Part shown: piece after piece, positions 7,668 to 15,356 of the stretch
How positions within the stretch are numbered: position 1 is the stretch's first letter
Layout of the letters: each line of letters starts with the position of its first letter
Origin: G965222335 sp965222335
GTDB lineage: Bacteria > Pseudomonadota > Gammaproteobacteria > Pseudomonadales > Halieaceae
DNA length: 64,000 bases
Direction: 5' to 3'
NCBI GenBank assembly: GCA_965222335.1
Contig: OZ244944.1
Span: forward strand, 2,728,001 to 2,792,000
The notes under the pieces: model-generated
The model's input: only the letters and a program-made list of their open reading frames with translations
The model's database searches: none
What the model was told of the DNA's origin: nothing
Translations under genes and position numbers: made by a program

Positions 7668-9682
7668 GCCGTGGCCGCCTCGTCAGCGCTGAACTGCAGC
7701 AGGGCCGCGCCGCCATCCACCAGTTCCCCGGGCTGGAACAGGAAGCTGTCGACGGTGCCCGCGGCGGGGGCGCGGATGGTGTGTTCCATTTTCATGGCCT
7801 CCATGATCAGCAGGGGCTGGTCGGCGGCGACCGCCTCCCCGGGCTCTACCAGCAGGCTCACCACGGTGCCATTCATCGGCGCGGTCAGGTCCCCGGCGCC
7901 GGCGGCGGCGTCCTGCTCCCCGGTGTCCGGGCGCTGCTCGGCGAAGTGTACCGCGCCCGAGGGCAGGTACAGGGTAAAGCCGTCGTCGGTGGGCGCCAGG
8001 GTGCCCCGCTGGCGGTGGCCGCCCAGTTCGAATACCAGGCTATCGCCCTCCAGCTCACCCCGCAGCAGGGTGCTGCGCCCGCCGATAGTAATTAGGTATC
8101 CGTCCCCTAAAAACTCGGCGCTGGCGGGGTGGGTCTCGCCGTGGCAGCGCAGGGCCAGGTGCTGGGCGTGGGGCTCGTTGAGGCGCCAGGCGTGGTGGGA
8201 CTGCCAGGGCGTCCAGGGGTCGAGGCAGCTGCGCAGGGCGGTTTGCTGTTGCCGATGCAGCAGCAGGGCCAGGACTGCCGGGGGCAGGTCGGCCTCCAGG
8301 TCCTGGGGGCGCTCGTGGAAAATCACCTCGCCGTGGCGCTGGATAAAGCCGGTGTCCAGCTCCGCGTGACGGAAGGGCGCGCAGGTGGCCAGGTTGTAGA
8401 GAAAGTCCAGGTTGGTCACCGTACCGCCGATGCGGTAGCTGCTGAGCGCGCCGGCGAGGCGCTGCAGGGCGCGCTCCCGGGACACGTCCCAGACGATCAG
8501 CTTGGCGATCATGGGGTCGTAGTAGACGCTGATCTCATCCCCCTGGCGCACGCCGGTATCCACCCGCACGTGGGCGGACTCCTCGGGCGGGCGCAGGAAG
8601 GCGAGGGTGCCGGTGGCGGGGAGGAAATCGTTGGCGGCGTCCTCGGCATAGACCCGCGCCTCGAAGGCGTGCCCCTCCAGGCGAATCTCCTCCTGGGCCA
8701 GGGGCAGGGCGGCGCCGCTGGCCACCAGCAGCTGCCATTCCACCAGGTCCTGGCCGGTGATCATCTCGGTCACCGGGTGTTCCACCTGCAGGCGCGTGTT
8801 CATCTCCATAAAGTAGAAGCTGCCGTCCTCGTCCAGCAGGAATTCCACGGTGCCGGCGCCGCTGTAGTCAATGGCGCGTGCCGCCTGCACCGCGGTATCG
8901 CCCATCTGCCGGCGCAGTGCCTCGGTCATCCCCGGGGCCGGGGCCTCCTCGATCACCTTCTGGTGCCGGCGCTGCACGGAGCAGTCCCGCTCCGCCAGAT
9001 ACACGCCGTTGCCGTGGTTGTCGCAGAACACCTGTACTTCCACGTGGCGGGGCTTGGTCAGGTACTTTTCCACCAGCATGGTGTCGTCGCCGAAGCTGGC
9101 GCTGGCTTCCCGCTGGGCCGCCGCGAGGGCCTCTTCGAACTCGTCTGCGGACCACACCTGGCGCATGCCCTTGCCGCCGCCGCCGGCGGTGGCCTTGAGC
9201 AGTACCGGGTAGCCCATTTCGTCGGCGGCCTGTTTCAGGCGCGCGGCGTCCGGCTCGTCGCCATGGTAGCCGGGCACCAGGGGCACCCCGGCCTGCTCCA
9301 TGATCTGTTTGGCCGCGGATTTCGACCCCATGGCCTCAATCGCCCCCACCGGCGGGCCCACGAACACCAGCTTGGCATCGGCGCAGGCGCGGGCGAAGTC
9401 GGCGTTTTCCGAGAGAAAGCCATAGCCGGGGTGTACCGCCTCGGCGCCGGTGCCGCGGGCGGCGTCGATAATCCTGTCGATCACCAGGTAGGACTCCCGC
9501 GCCGGCGACGCGCCGATGTGTACCGCCTCGTCCGCCAGTTCCACATGGAGGGCGTCCCGGTCCGCATCCGAGTACACCGCCACCGTGGCAATACCCAGGC
9601 GCCGGGCGGTGCGGATTACACGGCAGGCAATCTCGCCGCGGTTGGCAATCAGTAGTTTGCTGAACATGCCTCTGGAAATCAT
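7664..9682 (-). CDS. mccA: 3-methylcrotonyl-CoA carboxylase, biotin-containing alpha subunit
   Basis: The 672-residue subunit (LiuD) carboxylates its own biotin with ATP and bicarbonate, then passes the carboxyl group to MccB. Domain order is biotin carboxylase N-lobe (about 6-115), ATP-grasp with AGGGGKGM (about 120-325), carboxylase C-domain (to about 445), a linker/BT region, and a biotinyl domain with EAMKMEH (Lys631 is the biotin site). ATG 9682 is chosen because GGGAGAA lies 9 nt upstream; ATG 9700, overlapping the liuC stop, and ATG 9667 are alternatives. A family A repeat lies in frame within the linker around residues 522-532, encoding LGDGYLIT. Confidence 0.95.
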   Translation of the reverse strand: MISRGMFSKLLIANRGEIACRVIRTARRLGIATVAVYSDADRDALHVELADEAVHIGASPARESYLVIDRIIDAARGTGAEAVHPGYGFLSENADFARACADAKLVFVGPPVGAIEAMGSKSAAKQIMEQAGVPLVPGYHGDEPDAARLKQAADEMGYPVLLKATAGGGGKGMRQVWSADEFEEALAAAQREASASFGDDTMLVEKYLTKPRHVEVQVFCDNHGNGVYLAERDCSVQRRHQKVIEEAPAPGMTEALRRQMGDTAVQAARAIDYSGAGTVEFLLDEDGSFYFMEMNTRLQVEHPVTEMITGQDLVEWQLLVASGAALPLAQEEIRLEGHAFEARVYAEDAANDFLPATGTLAFLRPPEESAHVRVDTGVRQGDEISVYYDPMIAKLIVWDVSRERALQRLAGALSSYRIGGTVTNLDFLYNLATCAPFRHAELDTGFIQRHGEVIFHERPQDLEADLPPAVLALLLHRQQQTALRSCLDPWTPWQSHHAWRLNEPHAQHLALRCHGETHPASAEFLGDGYLITIGGRSTLLRGELEGDSLVFELGGHRQRGTLAPTDDGFTLYLPSGAVHFAEQRPDTGEQDAAAGAGDLTAPMNGTVVSLLVEPGEAVAADQPLLIMEAMKMEHTIRAPAAGTVDSFLFQPGELVDGGAALLQFSADEAATA
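8089..8114. repeat. Family A repeat inside mccA coding sequence
   Basis: A single repeat unit reads in frame through mccA, giving the residues FLGDGYLIT in the linker between the carboxylase and biotinyl domains. The reading frame stays open on both sides. It is the only clear family A unit in the window inside a gene rather than at a gene end. Confidence 0.85.
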
Positions 9683-9699
9683 GGTGCCGGGTTCTCCCA

Positions 9700-10500
9700 T
9701 CAGTGCTTGCCGCTTTTGGTCCAGGCCGGGGCGCGCTTGTCCAGGAAGGCCGCGAGGCCCTCCTGGCCTTCCTCGGACACCCGGATGTGGGCAATACGCG
9801 CGCAGGTGTCCTCAATCAGGTCATCGCTCAGGGGCTGGCCCGCCACGCTGGTGATCAGGTCCTTGGCCGCCCGCACCGCCTCGGGGCCGTTGCCCAGGAT
9901 CGCGGTGACCAGCTTGTCGATGCGCTCGTCCAGCAGCTCTTCCGCAACCACCTCGCTGAGCAGGCCAATGCGCAGGGCCTCGTCAGCTTTGAAGCGCTCG
10001 CCGGTGACAAAGTAGCGACGAGCCGCGCGCTCGCCGATGGCGCGGATCACGTAGGGGCTGATGGTCGCCGGCACCAGGCCGATCTTGACCTCGGACAGGG
10101 CAAAGCTCGCCCCCTCGGCCGCCACCGCCATATCACAGCAGCTCACCAGCCCCACCGCGCCGCCAAAGGCCGCGCCCTGGACCCGGGCGATGGTCGGCTG
10201 GGGCAGCTCGAACAGCGCCCGCAGCATGCCCGCCAGGCCTTCGGCATCCTTCATGTTGTGACCGTAGTCGTAGCCTGCCATGCGCTGCATCCAGGCGAGA
10301 TCGGCGCCGGCGCTGAAGTTCTTGCCGGTGGAGGCCAGTACGACCACGCGGACTTCCTCGCGGTTGGCGAGGTCGTCGAAGGTCTGGCGCAGGTCGGCGA
10401 TGATGGTGTCGTCGAAGGCGTTGTGTTTGTCCGGGCGATTGAGCGTGACCTTCGCTACGCCCTGTTCGCTGATTGCTGTCGTTACTGTGTTCTCAGTCAT
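9700..10500 (-). CDS. liuC: Methylglutaconyl-CoA hydratase (enoyl-CoA hydratase family)
   Basis: This 266-residue crotonase-fold enzyme probably hydrates 3-methylglutaconyl-CoA to HMG-CoA, the step between the carboxylase and the lyase encoded on either side. Crotonase signatures are LNRPDKHNAFDD, the oxyanion-hole segment SAGADLAWM and VQGAAFGGAVGLVSCCD. The AWMQRMA stretch is typical of the LiuC/AUH branch. The assignment to methylglutaconyl-CoA rests on the operon as well as sequence. Its stop overlaps the nearest in-frame ATG of mccA (TGATG). Its upstream region is repeat-derived (10501-10752). Confidence 0.92.
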   Translation of the reverse strand: MTENTVTTAISEQGVAKVTLNRPDKHNAFDDTIIADLRQTFDDLANREEVRVVVLASTGKNFSAGADLAWMQRMAGYDYGHNMKDAEGLAGMLRALFELPQPTIARVQGAAFGGAVGLVSCCDMAVAAEGASFALSEVKIGLVPATISPYVIRAIGERAARRYFVTGERFKADEALRIGLLSEVVAEELLDERIDKLVTAILGNGPEAVRAAKDLITSVAGQPLSDDLIEDTCARIAHIRVSEEGQEGLAAFLDKRAPAWTKSGKH

Positions 10501-10752
10501 TGTGATGTACTTGCGTTCCGGTGGTGGATTCGCGTTCTGGAGTCGTAGGGGCTGTTCGGCGCCTCGCTGCCAGCGTTATTCCTGGCTTTCGTCTCAACGT
10601 GAGTCTTTGCGTTCCTTTGGCGGTATCGCGTCCGGGGGCTTCAAGGTCCGTTCTGCGCTTCACTGCCGGCGTTATTCCTGGCTTTAGTCTCAACGTGAGT
10701 ATTTGCGTTCCTTCGGCGGTATCGCGTCCGGAAGCCGCAAGGGCCCTTCGCG
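10501..10752. repeat. 96-bp direct tandem repeat, about 2.6 copies
   Basis: The motif TTGCGTTCC recurs at 10511, 10607 and 10703, an exact 96-bp period. GTTATTCCTGGCTT recurs at the same offset. Copies 2 and 3 are most alike, and the first copy is partial and more diverged. The array begins at the liuC start codon, so the 5' untranslated region of liuC consists of repeat sequence. Because 96 is divisible by 3, the minus strand shows a 32-residue periodic open frame, which I regard as non-coding. Confidence 0.85.
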
Positions 10753-11061
10753 ACACGCTGTGAATACGTCCTTGTACGCTCGTGTTCGGCTTCCATGCCT
10801 CACACGGTCGCTGCGGGCCCCTGCGGCCCCCGGACGCTTTCGACGAGGGGTGCTTCGATTCCGTTGACAATGCGCGATGCGTATTTGGCCCAAGGTGCAT
10901 GCTCGCCGTTTGCGTGCTCAACTTATGGACGAATCTACCATCGCCCCGCGCCCCACGATCCGGCGCCGCGGGGCAGGCGGGCCCCCGGCGGACCGTCAGC
11001 GGCCAAGGACGGCCGCTGCCGAGCTTACACGGACGTACTTGCAGCGTGTCCGTCGGGGGCC
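10741..11061. mobile_element. Inverted-repeat-bounded intergenic element, possible MITE
   Basis: The left end (10741-10790) and the complement of the right end (about 11015-11061) share an imperfect inverted repeat with blocks ACACGCTG, TACGTCC and TGTA-GCTCG. The ~220 bp between are GC-rich with several local inverted repeats and no credible gene. Together with the 96-bp array it fills the entire mccB-liuC gap. No transposase is present, so a non-autonomous element is inference. Confidence 0.55.
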
Positions 11062-11122
11062 TGCCTGCTTCGTGGTGCCTTAGTGGCACGGAGGATGAAT
11101 CAGCCAATCCAGGACTCATACA

Positions 11123-12730
11123 TCACATCCGAAAAACCCCGAACCGCGACTCGCGAATCGGAGCATTAAGAGAAGCGGAAATCGCGAGGCCCAGGACCAT
11201 GCGGGTGTCGGCGGGGTCGATCACGCCGTCGTCCCAGAGCCGCGCCGAGGCGTAGTAGGGGTGGCCCTGGTGCTCATACTGGTCGAGGATCGGCTGCTTG
11301 AAGGCGGCTTCTTCTTCCGGGCTCATCGACTTGCCGTCCCGGGCGAGGACATCCTGGCGCACGGTGGCGAGGACGCCCGCGGCCTGTTCGCCGCCCATCA
11401 CCGAGATGCGCGCGTTGGGCCACATGAACAGGAATCTTGGCTCGTAGGCACGGCCGCACATGGCGTAGTTGCCGGCGCCGAAGGAGCCGCCGATGATCAC
11501 CGTGAACTTGGGTACCTCGGCGCAGGCGACGGCGTGGACCATCTTGGCGCCGTGACGCGCGATGCCGCCGGCCTCGTACTGCTTGCCCACCATAAAGCCG
11601 GTGATATTCTGCAGGAACACCAGGGGCGTCTTGCGCTGGGCGCAGAGCTCCACGAAGTGGGCGCCCTTGACCGCGGACTCGCCGAACAGGATGCCGTTGT
11701 TGGCGACGATGCCCACCGGGTAGCCGTGGATGCGGGCGAAGCCGCAGACCAGGCTCTCGCCGTAGAGGGCCTTGAACTCGTCGAACTCGGAGCCGTCCAC
11801 CACCCGGGCGATGACTTCGCGCACGTCGAAGGGCTGGCGGGTGTCGGCGGGGATGGTGCCGTAGATGTCTTCCACCGGGTACAGCGGATCTTTGGGCTCG
11901 CGGATATCGGTGTCGACCGGCTTGACCCGGTTGAGCCGGCCCACGGCGCGGCGCATCAGCTCGAGGGCGTGGTGGTCGTTGTTGGCGTAGTGGTCGGTGA
12001 CCCCGGAGGTGCGGCAGTGCACGTCGGCGCCGCCCAGTTCCTCGGCGCTGACGATCTCGCCGGTGGCGGCCTTCACCAGCGGCGGGCCGCCGAGGAAGAT
12101 GGTGCCCTGGTTCTTGACGATGATGGACTCGTCCGCCATCGCCGGCAGGTAGGCGCCGCCGGCGGTGCAGGAGCCCAGTACCGCGGCGATCTGGGGAATG
12201 CCCTGGGCGGACATCCGCGCCTGGTTGTAGAAGGCGTGGCCGAAGTGCTCGCGGTCGGGGAAGACCTCGTCCTGGAGGGGCAGGAAGGCGCCGCCGGAAT
12301 CCACCAAGTAGAGGCAGGGGAGGTGGTTTTCCTGGGCGATGGTCTGGGCGCGGCCCTGTTTCTTGACGGTGAGCGGATAGTAGGTGCCGCCTTTCACCGT
12401 GGCGTCGTTGACGAAGATCATGCATTCCTGGCCGGCGACCCGGCCGATGCCGGTGATGATGCCGGCCCCGGGGACCGGGTCGTCGTAGACCTCGTGGGCC
12501 GCCAGCTGGCTCAGTTCCAGGAAGGGTGAGCCCGGGTCCAGCAGGGCATTGAGGCGCTCCCGGGGCAGCAGTTTGCCGCGAGAGGTGTGGCGCTGCTGGG
12601 CCTTCTCGCCACCGCCCTGGCGCACGCGGGCGACCTGCTCGCGCAGGTCATCCACCTGGGCCTGCATGTGCTCGCGGTTGGTGAGGAAGGTCTCGTCGCG
12701 GGGGTTGATGCGGGTCTGCAGTATGCTCAT
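11123..12730 (-). CDS. mccB: 3-methylcrotonyl-CoA carboxylase, carboxyltransferase beta subunit
   Basis: The 535-residue protein (LiuB) transfers the carboxyl group from biotin on MccA to 3-methylcrotonyl-CoA. It carries the two crotonase-like carboxyltransferase lobes of the acyl-CoA carboxylase family. Motifs include RERLNALLDPGSPFLELS near the N-terminus, GSCTAGGAYLPAM, the QNITGFMVG segment and IIGGSFGAGNYAMCGRAY. The length is normal. It starts 7 nt downstream of the ivd stop codon. The next liu gene lies 620 bp away across repeats, unlike the tight packing elsewhere in the operon. Confidence 0.96.
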   Translation of the reverse strand: MSILQTRINPRDETFLTNREHMQAQVDDLREQVARVRQGGGEKAQQRHTSRGKLLPRERLNALLDPGSPFLELSQLAAHEVYDDPVPGAGIITGIGRVAGQECMIFVNDATVKGGTYYPLTVKKQGRAQTIAQENHLPCLYLVDSGGAFLPLQDEVFPDREHFGHAFYNQARMSAQGIPQIAAVLGSCTAGGAYLPAMADESIIVKNQGTIFLGGPPLVKAATGEIVSAEELGGADVHCRTSGVTDHYANNDHHALELMRRAVGRLNRVKPVDTDIREPKDPLYPVEDIYGTIPADTRQPFDVREVIARVVDGSEFDEFKALYGESLVCGFARIHGYPVGIVANNGILFGESAVKGAHFVELCAQRKTPLVFLQNITGFMVGKQYEAGGIARHGAKMVHAVACAEVPKFTVIIGGSFGAGNYAMCGRAYEPRFLFMWPNARISVMGGEQAAGVLATVRQDVLARDGKSMSPEEEAAFKQPILDQYEHQGHPYYASARLWDDGVIDPADTRMVLGLAISASLNAPIRESRFGVFRM

Positions 12731-12737
12731 GCGCGCT

Positions 12738-13907
12738 CTACCGGGTCTCGTTGAACAGTTCGCGGCCGATCAGCATGCGCCGGATCTCGGAGGTGCCGGC
12801 GCCGATCTCGTACAGCTTGGCGTCCCGCAGCAGGCGGCCGGTGTTGGCCTCGTTGGTGTAGCCAAAGCCGCCCAGGGCCTGGATGGCCTGGAGCGCCATC
12901 TGGGTCGCCTTCTCGGCGGTGTAGAGGATCACTGCCGCGCAGTCCTTGCGGGTCTCCTCGCCGCGGTCGCAGGCGGCGGCCACCGCGTACAGGTAGGCGC
13001 GGCTGGCGCTGAGGTCGGTGTACATGTCCGCCAGCTTGCCCTGCATCAGCTGGAATTCGCCGATGCTCTGGCCGAACTGCTTGCGGTCGTGTAGGTAGGG
13101 CACCACCTCGTCCAGGCAGGCCTGCATGATGCCCACCGGGCCGCCGGAAAGCACGGTGCGCTCGTAGTCGAGGCCGGACATCAGCACCTTCACCCCCTCG
13201 CCCTCGCCGCGGAGGATGTTTTCCGCCGGCACCGGGGTGTTGTCGAACACCAGCTCGCAGGTGTTGGAGCCGCGCATGCCCAGCTTGTCGAGCTTGGGCG
13301 AGCGGGAGAAGCCGGGGAAGTCGCGCTCTACCAGGAAGGCGGTGATGCCCTTGGAGCCGGCCTCGGGATCGGTCTTGGCGTAGATCACGTAGACGTCGGC
13401 GTCGGGGCCGTTGGTGATCCACATCTTGGCGCCGTTGAGGTAGTAGGTGTCGCCCTCGCGGCGGGCGCTGAGCTTCATGCTGACCACGTCGGAGCCGGCG
13501 TTGGGCTCGGACATCGCCAGGGCGCCGACGTGCTCCCCGGTGCACAGTTTGGGCAGGTATTTCTGCTTCTGCGCCTCGCTGCCATTCTTGCGGATCTGGT
13601 TCAGGCAGAGATTGGACATGGCGCCGTAGGACAGGCCCACCGAGGCGGAGGCGCGGCTGATCTCTTCCATCACGATGCTGTGGGCGAGGTAGCCCATGTC
13701 GCTGCCGCCATAGGCCTCCTCGACGGTGATGCCCAGCAGGCCCATGTCCCCGAGCTTGCGCCACAGGTCGGCGGGGAACTCATTGTTGCGGTCGATCTCG
13801 GCGGCGCGGGGGGCGATCTCCTTCTGGCACATCTGGTATACCGCGTCGCGCAGCATGTCCATTTCTTCGCCAAGGCCGAAGTTGAGGGTGGGAAATCCGC
13901 TGTTCAT
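12738..13907 (-). CDS. ivd: Isovaleryl-CoA dehydrogenase
   Basis: This 389-residue flavoprotein (LiuA) oxidises isovaleryl-CoA to 3-methylcrotonyl-CoA, feeding electrons to ETF. It has acyl-CoA dehydrogenase signatures: AMSEPNAGSD, MWITNGPDADV, and the C-terminal ALGGFGYTNEANTGRLLRD and IGAGTSEIRR. The catalytic glutamate is at residue 249 in GLDYERTVL, the position characteristic of isovaleryl-CoA dehydrogenases as opposed to the C-terminal glutamate of most acyl-CoA dehydrogenases. It is the first enzyme gene after liuR, separated from it by two family A repeats. Confidence 0.96.
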   Translation of the reverse strand: MNSGFPTLNFGLGEEMDMLRDAVYQMCQKEIAPRAAEIDRNNEFPADLWRKLGDMGLLGITVEEAYGGSDMGYLAHSIVMEEISRASASVGLSYGAMSNLCLNQIRKNGSEAQKQKYLPKLCTGEHVGALAMSEPNAGSDVVSMKLSARREGDTYYLNGAKMWITNGPDADVYVIYAKTDPEAGSKGITAFLVERDFPGFSRSPKLDKLGMRGSNTCELVFDNTPVPAENILRGEGEGVKVLMSGLDYERTVLSGGPVGIMQACLDEVVPYLHDRKQFGQSIGEFQLMQGKLADMYTDLSASRAYLYAVAAACDRGEETRKDCAAVILYTAEKATQMALQAIQALGGFGYTNEANTGRLLRDAKLYEIGAGTSEIRRMLIGRELFNETR

Positions 13908-13920
13908 AGTCGCTTCCTGA

Positions 13921-13969
13921 AAAAATTGGGGACGGATACCTATTTTAAATGGGGACGGATACCTATTTC
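13921..13969. repeat. Two direct family A units between liuR and ivd
   Basis: Two units in the same orientation lie in the 55-bp gap between liuR and ivd. The proximal one supplies the TAG stop of liuR (CCG AAA TAG on the minus strand). Being direct, they do not form a strong hairpin, so read-through from liuR to ivd remains plausible. Confidence 0.88.
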
Positions 13970-14340
13970 GGCCCCAGGGCCTGCTCGCACAGGCTCTGGA
14001 CTTCGTCCAGGCCCTGCAGCATGTCGTCGATATCCCGTTTTTGCTGCTGCAGCCGCTCCCGTTTCTGCCGTACCGTGGCTATCAGGGAGTGTAGCTGTTC
14101 CTCATTGTTGTGCGTTGGGTCGTAGAGGTCGATGATCTCCGCGCTCTCCTGCAGGCTCATGCCGATCCGCTTGCCGCGCAGGATCAGCTTGATCCGCACC
14201 CGGTCCGCGGTGCTGTAAATGCGCTTCTGGCCCTCGCGCCGGGGATGCACCAGGCCCTTCTCCTCATAAAACCGGATCGTGCGCGTGGTCACCCCGAATT
14301 CCCGGGCGAGATCGGAGATACTGTATTGCCGTTCGGTCAT
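13963..14340 (-). CDS. liuR: MerR-family regulator of leucine degradation (LiuR-like)
   Basis: The 125-residue MerR-type regulator has an N-terminal winged helix: YSISDLAREFGVTTRTIRFYEEKGL, with the typical FYEEKGLVHPRREGQKRIY recognition wing. A C-terminal coiled coil (about 75-115) follows. It lacks the MerR metal-binding cysteines, and the only cysteine is near the C-terminus. The position ahead of ivd-mccB-liuC-mccA-mvaB matches LiuR, the known repressor of branched-chain amino acid degradation in gammaproteobacteria. A palindromic candidate operator lies about 40-55 nt upstream. The stop codon lies within a family A repeat. Confidence 0.88.
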   Translation of the reverse strand: MTERQYSISDLAREFGVTTRTIRFYEEKGLVHPRREGQKRIYSTADRVRIKLILRGKRIGMSLQESAEIIDLYDPTHNNEEQLHSLIATVRQKRERLQQQKRDIDDMLQGLDEVQSLCEQALGPK

Positions 14341-14366
14341 GGCTGTTCCGCAGCTGCTACCCGAAA

Positions 14367-14395
14367 AGTGTAGCCCAAGCTTACGTTAACGTAAA
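14367..14395 (-). promoter_or_regulatory. liuR promoter with LiuR-type palindrome
   Basis: A perfect 14-bp palindrome TTACGTTAACGTAA lies at 14381-14394. On the minus strand a -35 candidate TTTACG (complement of 14390-14395) and a -10 candidate TACACT (complement of 14367-14372) are spaced 17 bp apart. The palindrome thus overlaps the -35 box and spacer, as expected for a repressor site. The sequence resembles the published LiuR motif type; binding has not been shown. Confidence 0.7.
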
Positions 14396-14403
14396 CGTTC
14401 AAA

Positions 14404-14552
14404 GAATTGGGGACGGATACCCTTTAACAATTGGGGACGGATACCAATTAATCGCTTTGAAGCGCAGGCAGGTAGCCGCGAACCCGAGAGCGGAAATTGG
14501 TATCCGTCCCCATTTCTTTGCCCGATGAATTGGTATCCGTCCCCAATTTTGG
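14404..14552. repeat. Family A repeat cluster upstream of the RAYT gene
   Basis: Two forward units (about 14404-14421 and 14428-14450) and two inverted units (about 14494-14515 and 14527-14549) flank about 45 bp of other sequence. Outer and inner units can pair into nested hairpins. The cluster fills most of the liuR to RAYT divergent gap. Confidence 0.9.
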
Positions 14553-14633
14553 GCGCTTTTGAGCTGCCAGTGCCCGGGGCTTTATTTTAGCCTTGGGGCT
14601 GAAGTTCTGATGCAAATCGGGAGTGCGATCAAG

Positions 14634-15335
14634 ATGCCGAGGGCCGCGAGAATCGTTGTACCTGGCTATCCCCACCACGTGATCCAACGCGGCAACAAGC
14701 GGCGGCAGACATTTTTCACGGACGCTGACTACGCCTTTTACCTTGAGTGCCTGCGAATGGTGATCGACGCCGGCGAACTGCAAATGTGGGCGTACTGCTT
14801 GATGCCGAACCATGTGCATCTGGTTATGGTGCCCGCGCGGTCAGGGGATATCGCCAGTGCAATGCGCAAGGTGCACATACGCTATTCACGGTGCCTGAAT
14901 GAACGCGAGGGAGCGCCCGGGCATCTGTGGCAGGGCCGATTCAGGTCATACGTGATGGATGAGCACCATCTGCATGCGGCGGTACGCTATATAGAGTTGA
15001 ACCCCGTGCGCGCCGGTCTCGTCGATCAGCCGGGCCAATGGCGCTGGTCCAGTGCCCGGGCGCATCTGTCCGGGCAGCCAGATGGCATTGTCGATACACA
15101 GGCCATGCTGAGCCGGGTGTCCAGTTGGGGGGACTATCTCAAGGTCGAGACGAAGCCAGAACTCACTGCCCGTCTGCGGGCTGCTGAGTTTGCGGGCAAA
15201 CCCCTTGGGGACGCGAAATTCATTCGCTGTATCAGCCGGGAAATCGGCGTCCCCGCGAAGCGTTTGACGTCAAGCAGGCGCGGACGCAAGAAAGGGGGAC
15301 GGATACCAGAAGAGCCTGAGTTGGCCGCCCGGTAA
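14634..15335 (+). CDS. REP-associated tyrosine transposase (RAYT), Y1/HUH family
   Basis: The 233-residue protein has IS200-like transposase features: IVVPGYPHHVIQRGN near the N-terminus, the HUH metal motif H60-V-H62 in LMPNHVHLVMVP, the GHLWQGRF segment (96-103) and a catalytic tyrosine at Y119 in AVRYIELNPVRAGLV. RAYTs are single-copy domesticated relatives of IS200/IS605 transposases that process and probably spread REP sequences. ATG 14634 follows GGGAG by 10 nt; ATG 14610 is an alternative. The C-terminal KKGGRIPEE is encoded by a family A core, and the stop TAA abuts another unit. The gene has no flanking terminal repeats of its own and lies inside the densest family A cluster. Confidence 0.93.
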   Translation: MPRAARIVVPGYPHHVIQRGNKRRQTFFTDADYAFYLECLRMVIDAGELQMWAYCLMPNHVHLVMVPARSGDIASAMRKVHIRYSRCLNEREGAPGHLWQGRFRSYVMDEHHLHAAVRYIELNPVRAGLVDQPGQWRWSSARAHLSGQPDGIVDTQAMLSRVSSWGDYLKVETKPELTARLRAAEFAGKPLGDAKFIRCISREIGVPAKRLTSSRRGRKKGGRIPEEPELAAR

Positions 15336-15356
15336 TAGGTATCCGTCCCTATTTCC
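15294..15356. repeat. Family A units at the RAYT 3' end
   Basis: A forward core (15295-15307) lies inside the RAYT reading frame. An inverted unit (about 15334-15355) carries the TAG stop of the convergent hydroxylase gene on the minus strand and starts directly after the RAYT stop. The two units can pair imperfectly. Confidence 0.85.

Noticed and set aside
10493..11119. 208-codon minus-strand frame with 32-residue periodic protein
   Set aside because: The periodicity follows from the 96-bp DNA repeat. The sequence is basic low-complexity, spans two different repeat elements and has no ribosome-binding site. I treat it as non-coding.
14634..15335. Active IS200/IS605 insertion sequence
   Set aside because: There is a single HUH transposase of the RAYT type (GHLWQGRF, IELNPVRAGLV), with no TnpB partner and no subterminal hairpin ends bounding the gene.
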